Below, piece after piece: positions 16,639 to 26,326 of a stretch of 54,321 nt of DNA. Made by a program: the position numbers and the translations under genes. The notes beneath the pieces were generated by a model. The model searched no databases. It had not been told where the DNA came from and saw nothing but the letters and a program-made list of their open reading frames with translations. The DNA is taken from positions 1 through 54,321 of the forward strand of contig PKRG01000018.1 of assembly GCA_017577575.1 (NCBI GenBank). Direction: 5' to 3'. Source of the stretch: Acidimicrobiia bacterium (GTDB lineage: Bacteria > Actinomycetota > Acidimicrobiia > Spongiisociales > ZC4RG35). Numbering within the stretch: the stretch's first letter is position 1; each line of letters starts with the position of its first letter.

Positions 16639-16705
16639 AACGAACACCGTACCATGTTAGAACAGTGTTCGTTAGTAGAACAGTGTTCGTTTATACGAAC
16701 GCTGT
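16639..16705. promoter_or_regulatory. Cluster of four TetR-operator-like half-sites between tetR and the ABC operon
   Basis: The 16-base sequence tagaacagtgttcgtt occurs twice in direct orientation, at 16658-16673 and 16676-16691, and each copy contains the palindrome GAACagtGTTC. Inverted near-copies flank them: cgaacaccgt at 16641-16650 and acgaacgctgt at 16695-16705 (one mismatch to the reverse complement). TTGACA at 16634-16639 could be a -35 element for the exporter genes, with a weak -10 near 16657. The arrangement fits binding of two repressor dimers blocking both divergent promoters. Confidence 0.7.
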
Positions 16706-16721
16706 ACGTCGAAGGAAGGGG

Positions 16722-17696
16722 ATGACCATGACCGCGACTGCCGTGGAAGCCACGGAGCTGCGAAAGACATATCCCGGGGACGTCAAAGCGCTCGACGGCC
16801 TCTCGATCTCCGTCGAGCAGGGCGAGATCTTCGGGATGCTGGGCCCCAACGGGGCCGGCAAGAGCACCACCATCCGCATCCTCACCACCCTGAGCCGCCC
16901 CGACTCGGGGAAGGCGTCGGTGGCGGGCGCGGACGTCCTCTCCTCCCCCAACGAGGTGCGGCGCCGGATCGGCGTCGTGGCCCAAGGCTCGGGCGTCGAT
17001 CCGGTGGCGACCGGGCGCGAGAACCTGATGCTGCAGGGCCGGGTGTACGGGATGCGGGGCGCCGCCCTCCGCCGTCGGGTGGACGAGTTGCTGGAGCGGT
17101 TCCGGCTCGCCAAGGCGGCCGATCGTCCCGCCCGGACCTACTCGGGCGGGATGCAGCGGCGCCTCGACATCGCCTTGGGCATGATCCACAGCCCCCAGGT
17201 CCTGTTCCTGGACGAGCCCACCACCGGGCTCGACCCGGAAGTGAGGGCCGACATGTGGGAGATGATCCGCCGCCTCGTCACCGACGACGGCCTCACCGTG
17301 CTCCTCACCACCCATTACATGGACGAGGCCGACCGCCTCGCCGACCGGGTGGCGATCGTCGACGGGGGACGGGTGGTGGCCGAGGGCACTCCCGAGGCCC
17401 TGAAGTCCGACCTCGAGGGCGACGCCGTCCACATCGAGCTGGCCGAGCCGCAGGCGGCCGACCGGGCCCGAGAGCTGTTGAGCCGGGTGACCGCCAACGG
17501 CACGCAGGTCGAAGGAAAGACGGTGAGGGCCCGGGTCAGGGCCGGGGCGGAAGCCGTACCCCGCATCCTCACCGCCCTCGACGGCGCCGGCATCGCCGTC
17601 GCCTCGGTGACCGTCTCCCGTCCCTCCCTGGACGACGTCTATTTCCGCCACACCGGCCGCTCGCTGGCCGCGGCGGAGGAAGGAGAAGACAAATGA
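16722..17696 (+). CDS. ABC transporter ATP-binding protein, DrrA-type
   Basis: The 324-residue protein is a DrrA/CcmA-like nucleotide-binding subunit. Walker A is GPNGAGKS (41-48), the signature is YSGGMQRRL, Walker B is VLFLDEPTTGLDP, and the switch histidine is in TTHYMDEAD. The C-terminal ~80 residues match the DrrA-specific tail (SVTVSRPSLDDVYFRHTGR). Such proteins energise export of drugs or lipids with a DrrB-type permease, which follows here with an ATGA overlap. The ATG at 16722 is preceded by gaaggaagggg. Regulation by the divergent TetR protein is likely. The substrate cannot be read from the sequence. Confidence 0.93.
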   Translation: MTMTATAVEATELRKTYPGDVKALDGLSISVEQGEIFGMLGPNGAGKSTTIRILTTLSRPDSGKASVAGADVLSSPNEVRRRIGVVAQGSGVDPVATGRENLMLQGRVYGMRGAALRRRVDELLERFRLAKAADRPARTYSGGMQRRLDIALGMIHSPQVLFLDEPTTGLDPEVRADMWEMIRRLVTDDGLTVLLTTHYMDEADRLADRVAIVDGGRVVAEGTPEALKSDLEGDAVHIELAEPQAADRARELLSRVTANGTQVEGKTVRARVRAGAEAVPRILTALDGAGIAVASVTVSRPSLDDVYFRHTGRSLAAAEEGEDK

Positions 17697-18466
17697 CAGC
17701 CATCGCCCACGCCGGCTACATGACCGGCCGCCATCTGCGGGCTCTCGCCCGCCAGCCGTGGTACATCGCCTTCACGCTGCTGCAGCCGCTGGTCTACCTG
17801 TTGATCTTCGGCGCGCTGTTCGAGAAGGCCTCGCTCATCCCCGGGTTCGGGTCGGACTCCTACATCACCTTCCTGACCCCCGGCGTCCTCGTGATGAGCG
17901 CCCTGTTCACCGCGGTGTGGAACGGGATGGACATCCTCGAGGACATGAAACGAGGCACCCTCGACCGGTTCCTCGTCACGCCGGTGTGGCGAGGCGCTCT
18001 GATCGCCGGCCCGATCGCCAATGCCGCGGTGTCCTCCCTGGTCCAGGCGGCGGTGATCTTCGGGGTCGGCAGCCTGCTCGGCGCCCACTACGAGGGCGGC
18101 ATCGCCGGGGTGGCGGTGCTGATCGTGGCCTCGCTGCTCCTCACCGCCCCGTTCGCCGCCTTCTCCAACGCGGTGGCGCTGACCGCACGCCAGGAGGAGA
18201 CGATGATCGGCCTCGCCAACTTCGTGGCTCTGCCGCTCACGTTCCTCGCCTCCGGCTTCATCCCGCTCGACCTGGCTCCGAACTGGATCCAGACCGTGGC
18301 GAGGTTCAACCCGGTGAACTGGGCGCTGGAGGCCGGCCGCGAGGCGTTGTCGGCGGCTCCCGATTGGGGACTGATCGGAATCCGTCTCGGCTCGCTGGTG
18401 GTGGTCGGCGCCGTGCTGTTCACTCTGGCGACGAGTGCCTTCCGGAGCTACCAGCGTTCCATCTGA
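17693..18466 (+). CDS. ABC-2-type permease, DrrB-like
   Basis: The 257-residue membrane protein starts at ATG 17693, overlapping the ATPase stop. It has about six hydrophobic helices: one near 27-45 (FTLLQPLVYLLIFGALF), then VLVMSALFTAVWNG, a pair around AAVIFGVGSLLG and VAVLIVASLLLTAPF, FVALPLTFLASGFIPL, and a last helix near the C-terminus. LASGFIPLDLAPNWIQTVARFNPVNW is typical of the ABC-2 family. One ATPase and one permease would assemble as a dimer of each to form the exporter. A strong hairpin follows 28 bases after the stop. Confidence 0.92.
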   Translation: MTAIAHAGYMTGRHLRALARQPWYIAFTLLQPLVYLLIFGALFEKASLIPGFGSDSYITFLTPGVLVMSALFTAVWNGMDILEDMKRGTLDRFLVTPVWRGALIAGPIANAAVSSLVQAAVIFGVGSLLGAHYEGGIAGVAVLIVASLLLTAPFAAFSNAVALTARQEETMIGLANFVALPLTFLASGFIPLDLAPNWIQTVARFNPVNWALEAGREALSAAPDWGLIGIRLGSLVVVGAVLFTLATSAFRSYQRSI

Positions 18467-18494
18467 CAGCAGGCCCTCTCCCACCTGAGCGTGG

Positions 18495-18525
18495 AGGTGC
18501 CCCACCCGACGACGGTGGGGCACCT
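18495..18525. terminator. Strong hairpin, probable bidirectional terminator
   Basis: A perfect 12-base-pair stem is formed by aggtgccccacc (18495-18506) and ggtggggcacct (18514-18525) with a seven-base loop. It sits between the convergent ends of the permease gene (18466) and the lipoprotein gene (18538). There is no T-tract on either side, so it would be an L-shaped or tailless terminator of the kind common in high-GC actinobacteria. Confidence 0.7.
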
Positions 18526-18537
18526 CTCGTCTGGAGG

Positions 18538-18864
18538 TCAGTAGATGGCTGCGCCCACGACGACGTCGCCGATGAACTCGAGGTTGACGCGGTCGTTGCG
18601 CAGGTCCATGGTCACGGGGAAGCACTCGCCGTCGCGGCCCACCTCGCGGACCTGGAGGCCGCGCTGTTCGGCCAGCTCGATGGCCTCCTGCTCGGTGAGC
18701 CCCACGAAATCGGGGGCTTCCTCGACATCTCCGCCTCGGCTGATGCACCGGGGCTCCCCGGGCAGCGACACCGTTCCTCCATCGGCTCCCTCGCCGGCTT
18801 CCCCGCCGCCGCAGGCAGCGACCAAGACAGCGAGGACCAGCGCCAAGATCGTTCTCGTCCTCAT
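18538..18864 (-). CDS. Small lipoprotein with an I78-inhibitor-like C-terminal domain
   Basis: The 108-residue protein begins with a lipoprotein signal: MRTRT, a hydrophobic run, and the lipobox VAAC with Cys18. After a Gly/Glu linker, residues ~52-108 read GLTEQEAIELAEQRGLQVREVGRDGECFPVTMDLRNDRVNLE in order. This resembles small actinobacterial domains related to peptidase inhibitor family I78 (TMDYRPDRVN-like core). It should be anchored on the outer face of the membrane. Its ATG overlaps the TGA of an upstream 59-codon frame (ATGA). The inhibitor relationship is pattern-based, and no target is evident. Confidence 0.72.
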   Translation of the reverse strand: MRTRTILALVLAVLVAACGGGEAGEGADGGTVSLPGEPRCISRGGDVEEAPDFVGLTEQEAIELAEQRGLQVREVGRDGECFPVTMDLRNDRVNLEFIGDVVVGAAIY

Positions 18865-19040
18865 ACTCCTCCGACGCTCCGAGCCGCGACGCGGTTCCCC
18901 CCAGAACCTTTCGGATCGGCCCGCCCTTCCCCGCTGAGGACATCCGGGCGGGCTTCGACGAAGAAGGCCGCGACGGCTTCCAGCGTGTCGGGAGCCGGGA
19001 ATGCCGCCGCGGGGAGACGCGGGCAGAGCGGCAGCCTCAC
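18861..19040 (-). CDS. Possible small protein, coupled to the lipoprotein gene
   Basis: GTG 19040 opens a 59-codon frame whose start overlaps the stop of a 37-codon frame upstream (GTGA) and whose stop overlaps the lipoprotein start (ATGA). Third positions are mostly G or C over the first forty codons. The sequence, with an APDTLEAVAAFFVEARPDVL segment, resembles nothing I recognise and has no signal or membrane helix. The double overlap matches the coupling style of the surrounding genes and is the main support. It could instead be the second half of a frameshifted older gene. Confidence 0.38.
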   Translation of the reverse strand: MRLPLCPRLPAAAFPAPDTLEAVAAFFVEARPDVLSGEGRADPKGSGGNRVAARSVGGV

Positions 19041-19150
19041 AGCCAGCCGAGCTGGGGACGCAGCTCGTCGTAGTCCACCACGAACAGCGGAGCGGGCATG
19101 CGCAACGTCCTCGCGGTCAGGCGGCGGCGCCAACGGCGGAATCGATACAT
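19037..19150 (-). CDS. Possible 37-residue small protein or leader
   Basis: ATG 19150 is preceded six bases upstream by a strong ribosome-binding site (GGGAGGAGAG on the minus strand). The frame encodes a basic N-terminus (MYRFRRWRRRLTARTLRM) followed by PAPLFVVDYDELRPQLGWL and a stop. It lies just downstream of the 21-base palindrome at 19166-19186, so it would be the first gene of a unit controlled by the divergent HxlR protein, ahead of the 59-codon frame and the lipoprotein. No family is recognised. Confidence 0.4.
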   Translation of the reverse strand: MYRFRRWRRRLTARTLRMPAPLFVVDYDELRPQLGWL

Positions 19151-19165
19151 CTCTCCTCCCGAAGG

Positions 19166-19229
19166 TGAGTTGCAAGTTGCAACTCAGACCATACTTCCGC
19201 CTGGAGTGAGTTGCAACCGAAAACTCACT
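19166..19229. promoter_or_regulatory. Two palindromes, probable HxlR operators
   Basis: TGAGTTGCAA-G-TTGCAACTCA at 19166-19186 is a perfect 10+1+10 palindrome. A second, looser site has AGTGAGTT (19205-19212) and AACTCACT (19222-19229) around a nine-base spacer and shares the GAGTTGCAA half. They lie between the HxlR start at 19241 and the divergent small ORF at 19150. Two operators in a divergent promoter region fit repression of both sides by HxlR. Confidence 0.7.
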
Positions 19230-19240
19230 ACGCTGGGTGC

Positions 19241-19708
19241 ATGGCCCGCAAGTCCTTCTCCCATCTCGAGTGCTCGGTGGCCAACACCGTCGAGTTGCTC
19301 GGCGATGCTTGGTCGGTGCTGATCCTCCGCGACGCATTCCTCGGGGTGCGCCGCTTCGAAGGTTTCGTGGAGAGCCTGGGCATCGCCCGCAACACGCTCA
19401 CCGACCGGCTCGACCGCCTGGTGGAGTCCGGCTTGATGGAGGCCGTCCCCTACCAGGAGCGGCCGCTGCGTCACGAGTACCGGCTGACGGAGATGGGAAA
19501 GGACCTCTTCGACGTGATGATGGCGCTGTACTCGTTCGGGGAGCGCTGGCAGCCGGGCGGCGCCGCCGACCGCTTCCGGGCGATCCACGTCGACTGCGGC
19601 AACGAGGGCCACGCCACGGTCCACTGCAGCCACTGCGGGGAGCGCCTCACCCGGCGCAACGTGCGCCTCGAGCCCAAGGTCCCCGCCGCCGAGACATCGT
19701 CGGCCTGA
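19241..19708 (+). CDS. HxlR-family transcriptional regulator
   Basis: The 155-residue protein has the HxlR winged helix: CSVANTVELLGDAWSVLILRDAFLGVRRFEGFVESLGIARNTLTDRLDRLVESGLMEAVPYQERPLRHEYRLTEMG, read in order. The conserved N-terminal cysteine is present. The C-terminal ~45 residues carry H-x-D-C and HCSHCGE cysteines that could form a small zinc site, which is less usual for the family. ATG 19241 is preferred over an in-frame ATG at 19211 because the latter lies inside the operator. It likely controls itself and the divergent small genes. Confidence 0.88.
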   Translation: MARKSFSHLECSVANTVELLGDAWSVLILRDAFLGVRRFEGFVESLGIARNTLTDRLDRLVESGLMEAVPYQERPLRHEYRLTEMGKDLFDVMMALYSFGERWQPGGAADRFRAIHVDCGNEGHATVHCSHCGERLTRRNVRLEPKVPAAETSSA

Positions 19709-19719
19709 GTATCGGTTTG

Positions 19720-19749
19720 TGCATTCCGGCGCCGACGCGTTGGAATGCA
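19720..19749. promoter_or_regulatory. Inverted repeat upstream of the YczE-like gene
   Basis: tgcattcc (19720-19727) and ggaatgca (19742-19749) are perfectly complementary across a 14-base spacer. The site lies 12 bases after the HxlR stop and 28 bases before the next ATG at 19777. It could be an operator or a weak terminator-like hairpin between the two genes; no T-tract follows. Confidence 0.4.
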
Positions 19750-19776
19750 GCCGGTGCGTTTGGGTTTGTACCTCCC

Positions 19777-20406
19777 ATGCCGAGCCTGATCATCCCTGCC
19801 CGCGGCCCGCTCCTGGCGCGACGCCTCGCCAACCTGATGGCGGGGCTGGTGCTGTTCGGTACGGGGCTGGCGATGATGCTCAACGCCCGTCTCGGCGTGC
19901 CGCCCTGGGACGTCCTCCACCAGGGCCTGTACCGGCAGTTCGGCCTGACGATCGGGACGTGGTCGATCATCGTCTCGGTCCTGGTCCTGGCCCTATGGAT
20001 ACCTCTCAAGGAGCGGTTCGGCATCGGGACGATCCTCAACGCCGTCGTCATCGGCGTCGTCTTCGACCTGGCGGCCCTGGTGCTGCCCGAGCCCGAATCG
20101 ATGCTGTGGCGGGTCGTCATGCTCGCCGGGGGGATCTTCACCGTCGGGTTCGCCTCCGGGCTGTACATCGGCGCCAACCTCGGCCCCGGCCCGCGTGACG
20201 GGTTGATGACCGGAATCGCCAAGTTCGGTCCCTCCATCCGCCTGACCCGCACGTTGCTCGAGGTGGCGGTGCTGGTGATCGGGTACCTCCTGGGAGGGAC
20301 GTTCGGTGTGGGCACCGTGGCCTTCGCCCTGTTCGTGGGCCCCATAGTGCAGTTCTTCCTCCCCCGGCTCCAGGTCGAGGTGCCCGCCGTCCGCCGCGCC
20401 GCCTGA
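19777..20406 (+). CDS. YczE/YitT-like integral membrane protein
   Basis: The 209-residue protein starts at ATG 19777 and has five hydrophobic helices. Its pattern matches the YczE/YyaS group: LMAGLVLFGTGLAMMLNARLGVPPWDVLHQGL, then GIGTILNAVVIGVVFDL, SGLYIGANLGPGPRDGLMTG and FGVGTVAFALFVGPIVQFFL. The PPWDVL and GPGPRDGLM motifs are the family's markers. The function is not established. It stands between the HxlR gene and glgB on the same strand, but 41 bases separate it from glgB and there is no functional link I can argue for. Confidence 0.85.
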   Translation: MPSLIIPARGPLLARRLANLMAGLVLFGTGLAMMLNARLGVPPWDVLHQGLYRQFGLTIGTWSIIVSVLVLALWIPLKERFGIGTILNAVVIGVVFDLAALVLPEPESMLWRVVMLAGGIFTVGFASGLYIGANLGPGPRDGLMTGIAKFGPSIRLTRTLLEVAVLVIGYLLGGTFGVGTVAFALFVGPIVQFFLPRLQVEVPAVRRAA

Positions 20407-20447
20407 GCCGAAGGCAAAAGGCCCGAGCGGCCGCATAGCATCGGCTC

Positions 20448-22361
20448 ATGGACCCCACCGCCGAGTTCACGCTCCTCACCGACCACGACATCTACCTGTG
20501 GAACGAGGGGTCGCATTTCCGTCTCTACGAGAAGATGGGATCGCACCTCGCCCCCGACGGTGAGGGCACCTACTTCGCGGTGTGGGCCCCCAACGCCGAG
20601 GGGGTGTCGGTGATCGGGGACTGGAACGGCTGGGACCCCGACGCCGACCCGCTGCGACCGGTCGGCTCGTCGGGGGTGTGGGCGGCCTTCGTGCCCGCGG
20701 CCCGGGCTGCGCACGCCTACAAGTACCGCATCCGCAACGGGTCGTACCAGGTCGACAAGGCCGACCCGTTCGCCTTCCACCACGAGACACCCCCGCGGAC
20801 CGCCTCCAAGATCTGGGACCTGTCCTACGAGTGGGAAGACGACGAGTGGATGCGCACCCGGGGAGAACGCAACCGCCTCACCGACCCGATCAGCGTCTAC
20901 GAGGTGCACCTGGGCTCGTGGCGACGCGACCCGTCCGATCCCGAGCGCTTCCTCACCTACCGGGAGCTGGCCCCCCAGCTCGCCGAGTACGTCTCCTCGC
21001 TGGGGTTCACCCACGTCGAGTTCCTGCCGGTGATGGAGCACCCGTTCTACGGGTCGTGGGGCTATCAGACGACCGGCTATTTCGCCCCGACCAGCCGCTA
21101 CGGGACACCCCAGGACTTCATGTACCTGATCGACACGCTGCATCAGGCCGGCATCGGAGTGATCCTCGACTGGGTCCCGTCGCACTTCCCCACCGACGAG
21201 CACGGGCTCGGCTACTTCGACGGCACCCACCTGTTCGAGCACGCCGATCCTCGCCAGGGGTTCCACCCCGACTGGAAGTCGTTCATCTTCAACTACGGGC
21301 GCGCCGAGGTCCCTGCCTTCCTCATCTCCTCGGCGCTGTTCTGGCTCGACCGCTACCACGTCGACGGCCTCCGGGTCGACGCGGTGGCATCGATGCTGTA
21401 CCTCGACTACTCCCGGAAAGAGGGTGAGTGGATTCCCAACCGGTTCGGCGGGCGGGAGAGCCTGGAGGCGATCGAGTTCCTGCGCAGGCTCAACGAGACC
21501 GCCTACGGCGAGTACCCCGAGATCCAGACGATCGCCGAGGAATCCACGGCCTGGCCGATGGTCTCGCGCCCCCTGTACCTGGGTGGCCTCGGCTTCGGGA
21601 TGAAGTGGGACATGGGCTGGATGCACGACACGCTCGAGTACTTCTCCCGGGACCCCCTGTACCGGCTCTACCACCACAACGAGCTGACGTTCCGGATGGT
21701 CTACGCCTTCACCGAGAACTTCATGCTCCCGCTGTCCCACGACGAAGTGGTCCACGGCAAGGGCTCGATGATCCGCAAGATGCCCGGCGACCAGTGGCAG
21801 CAGTTCGCCAACCTGCGCCTCCTCTACGCATACATGTGGACCCAACCGGGCAAGAAGCTGCTGTTCATGGGAAACGAATTCGCCCAATGGTCCGAGTGGA
21901 ACCACGACACCGACCTCGACTGGCATCTCCTCGACGCCGACGCCCACTCGGGGATCCAGCGGCTGGTGGCCGACCTCAACCGTCTCTACCGGGAGGAGCC
22001 GGCGCTCCACGAGCTCGACACCGATCCAGCCGGCTTCGAGTGGGTCGACGCCAACGACAACGTCCACAGCGTGCTCACATACCTGCGCAAGTCCTCCGAC
22101 GGCGACACCCTGCTGGTGGCACTCAACTTCACGCCGGAGCCCCGCCACGCCTACCGGGTGGGGGTGCCCCATTCGGGCCGCTGGGACGAGGTGCTCAACA
22201 CGGACGCCCGCATCTACGGGGGAAGCGGCCAGGGCAATCTCGGCGGGGTGGAGACCGGGCCGCTTCCGGTGCCGCACCACGGCCGCCCCGACAGCATCGA
22301 CATCGTGATCCCGCCTCTCGGCGCGGTGGTCTTCAAGCATCGCCGGGGAGAGACGGCCTGA
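20448..22361 (+). CDS. glgB: 1,4-alpha-glucan branching enzyme
   Basis: GlgB (GH13, subfamily 9) cuts alpha-1,4 chains and rejoins them as alpha-1,6 branches. The 637-residue protein has a CBM48 N-terminal domain (GTYFAVWAPNAEGVSVIGDWNGW), the barrel with YEVHLGSW and VEFLPVMEHPFYGSWGYQ, nucleophile D311 in GLRVDAVASMLYLD, the IAEESTAWP acid/base region at 363-371, and the third carboxylate D432 in LPLSHDEVVHGKGSM, followed by FMGNEFAQWSEWNH. It lacks the extra N-terminal N1 module of some GlgB proteins, which is normal for the short form. It is the first gene of the alpha-glucan cluster; malQ follows after 52 bases. Confidence 0.95.
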   Translation: MDPTAEFTLLTDHDIYLWNEGSHFRLYEKMGSHLAPDGEGTYFAVWAPNAEGVSVIGDWNGWDPDADPLRPVGSSGVWAAFVPAARAAHAYKYRIRNGSYQVDKADPFAFHHETPPRTASKIWDLSYEWEDDEWMRTRGERNRLTDPISVYEVHLGSWRRDPSDPERFLTYRELAPQLAEYVSSLGFTHVEFLPVMEHPFYGSWGYQTTGYFAPTSRYGTPQDFMYLIDTLHQAGIGVILDWVPSHFPTDEHGLGYFDGTHLFEHADPRQGFHPDWKSFIFNYGRAEVPAFLISSALFWLDRYHVDGLRVDAVASMLYLDYSRKEGEWIPNRFGGRESLEAIEFLRRLNETAYGEYPEIQTIAEESTAWPMVSRPLYLGGLGFGMKWDMGWMHDTLEYFSRDPLYRLYHHNELTFRMVYAFTENFMLPLSHDEVVHGKGSMIRKMPGDQWQQFANLRLLYAYMWTQPGKKLLFMGNEFAQWSEWNHDTDLDWHLLDADAHSGIQRLVADLNRLYREEPALHELDTDPAGFEWVDANDNVHSVLTYLRKSSDGDTLLVALNFTPEPRHAYRVGVPHSGRWDEVLNTDARIYGGSGQGNLGGVETGPLPVPHHGRPDSIDIVIPPLGAVVFKHRRGETA

Positions 22362-22413
22362 AAGAGACGACCCCTCATCGGCTGCGGCCGGCGTTGGCGC
22401 CGCGACCGGCCCC

Positions 22414-24223
22414 ATGACGGCCATCGACCGCACCTTCTTCGACGCCTTCGGGATGGAGCACGTCGTGCCCGAGGAGACGATTCGGGCGCTGACCGAAGCG
22501 ATGGGCGAGCCCGCCGGAGACGGGCCGCGATTCGTGCACCTGGGCGAGGAGGCCGACCTCGGCCCGGGGGTGGTCGAGTTGGAGACGGGCGAGACATTCG
22601 AAGTGACCGGACGCATCCCGCCCGACGTGCCCGCCGGATACCACCGCTTCCGGGGCCCCGATGGCGAGACCGATCTGATCGTCTCCCCCGCCCGCTGTCA
22701 CCTGCCCGCCCTCCTGCGGGCGTGGGGGTGGGCGGCCCAGCTGTACGCCACCCGCTCCCGCCACAGCTGGGGCATGGGCGACTTCGCCGACCTCGGATCG
22801 CTCGCCGAGTGGGCGGCGAGCCGGGGAGCGGAAACGGTGCTCGTCAACCCGCTCCTGGCGGCCGCCCCGGTCGGCCCCCGGGACCCCAGCCCCTACTACC
22901 CGGCCACCCGCCGCTTCCTCGACCCGATCTACCTGCGAGTGGAAGAGGTGCCCGGCGCCGAGCGCCTCGGCTCCGGCCTGGAGCGGGCGGCGGCGGCGGG
23001 TCGGCGACTCACCGCCGCTCCCCTCGTCGATCGCGACGCCATCTGGCACCTCAAGTCCGAATGCCTCGAGGCAATCTGGTCGTCGGGGCCACCCCCCGCC
23101 GGCTTCGAACGCTGGCGGACCGCCCGGGGCCGCCCCCTGGAGGAATTCGGGTTGTGGTGCGTGTTGTGCGAGACCCACGGGCCCGACTGGAGGAGATGGC
23201 CGGCTCGCTACTCCCACCCCGACGGCTCCGCCGTCGCCCGCTTCGCCGTCGAGCACGCCGACCGCGTCCGCTACCACCAGTGGCTGCAGTGGCTGTGCCG
23301 CCTCCAGCTCGACGCCGCCGCCTCGGCCACCATCCTCATGCAGGACATGCCGATCGGGTTCGATCCCGCCGGCATGGACGCCTGGACGTGGCAGGACCAC
23401 CTCGCCCGCGACGTGTCGATCGGGGCACCTCCCGACGAGTTCAACACGCTCGGCCAGGACTGGGGCCTTCCTCCGTTCGTCCCCCATCGCTTGCGGCGCG
23501 CCGGCTATCGGCCGTTCGTCGAGACGCTCCGGGCACAGATGGCCCGAGGCGGGGCGCTGCGGATCGACCACGTGATGGGGCTGTTCCGCCAGTTCTGGAT
23601 CCCCGCCGGCGAGCCTCCGACCCGTGGGGCGTATGTCCGCTACCCGCACGGCGAGCTGCTCGACATCCTCGCCCTGGAGAGCACCCGGGCCCGGGCCGTG
23701 GTGGTGGGCGAGGATCTGGGAACGGTCGAGCCGGGAGTGCGTGAGGAGCTGGCCGCCCGCCATGTCCTCTCCTACCGACTGCTGTGGTTCGAAGACCGTC
23801 CGCCCGAGGAATGGCCCGAGCTGTCGATGGCGTCGGTCACCACCCACGACCTGCCGACCGTGGCCGGGCTGTGGACCGGCGCCGACCTCGCCGAGCAACA
23901 GCACTACGACATGGCGCCCAACGCCGAGTCGACCCAGGCGATCCGACGACGGGCCGCCCGGCTGGGCGGGGTCGACCCCGACGCCCCCGTGGACGAGGTG
24001 ACCGAACGGCTGCACCGCCGCCTCGCCGCCGCCCCGTCCCGTCTCATCACCGCCACCCTGGAGGACGCCGCCCGCGCCGTGCGACGGCCCAACATCCCGG
24101 GAGCGAGCCGCCGCCCCAACTGGTGCATCCCCCTGCCGCTCCTCCTGGAAGAACTCATCGAAGACCCGATCGCGAACACGCTCGCCACCACGCTGGAGGG
24201 GGCAGTGAAGGGAGAGAGGAACC

Positions 24224-24237
<14 letters not shown>
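22414..24237 (+). CDS. malQ: 4-alpha-glucanotransferase (amylomaltase)
   Basis: MalQ (GH77) moves glucan segments between maltodextrins and releases glucose. The 607-residue protein shows YATRSRHSWGMGDFADLG, PYYPATRRFLDPIYLRVEEV, nucleophile D385 in LRIDHVMGLFRQFW, acid/base E433 in VVGEDLGTVE and D479 in TTHDLPTVAGLWTG, a complete catalytic set. The first ~95 residues are the short actinobacterial N-terminal module. Its 3' end overlaps the glgX start by 14 bases. In a GlgE cluster it would recondition short maltodextrins produced by debranching. Confidence 0.93.

Positions 24238-26322
<2,085 letters not shown>

Positions 26323-26326
<4 letters not shown>

Noticed and set aside
19647..22616. 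A very long open frame on the minus strand, antisense to the YczE-like gene and glgB
   Set aside because: High G/C at third positions of the real genes keeps the opposite frame open. The protein has no family-like sequence, and the plus strand is fully explained by known families.
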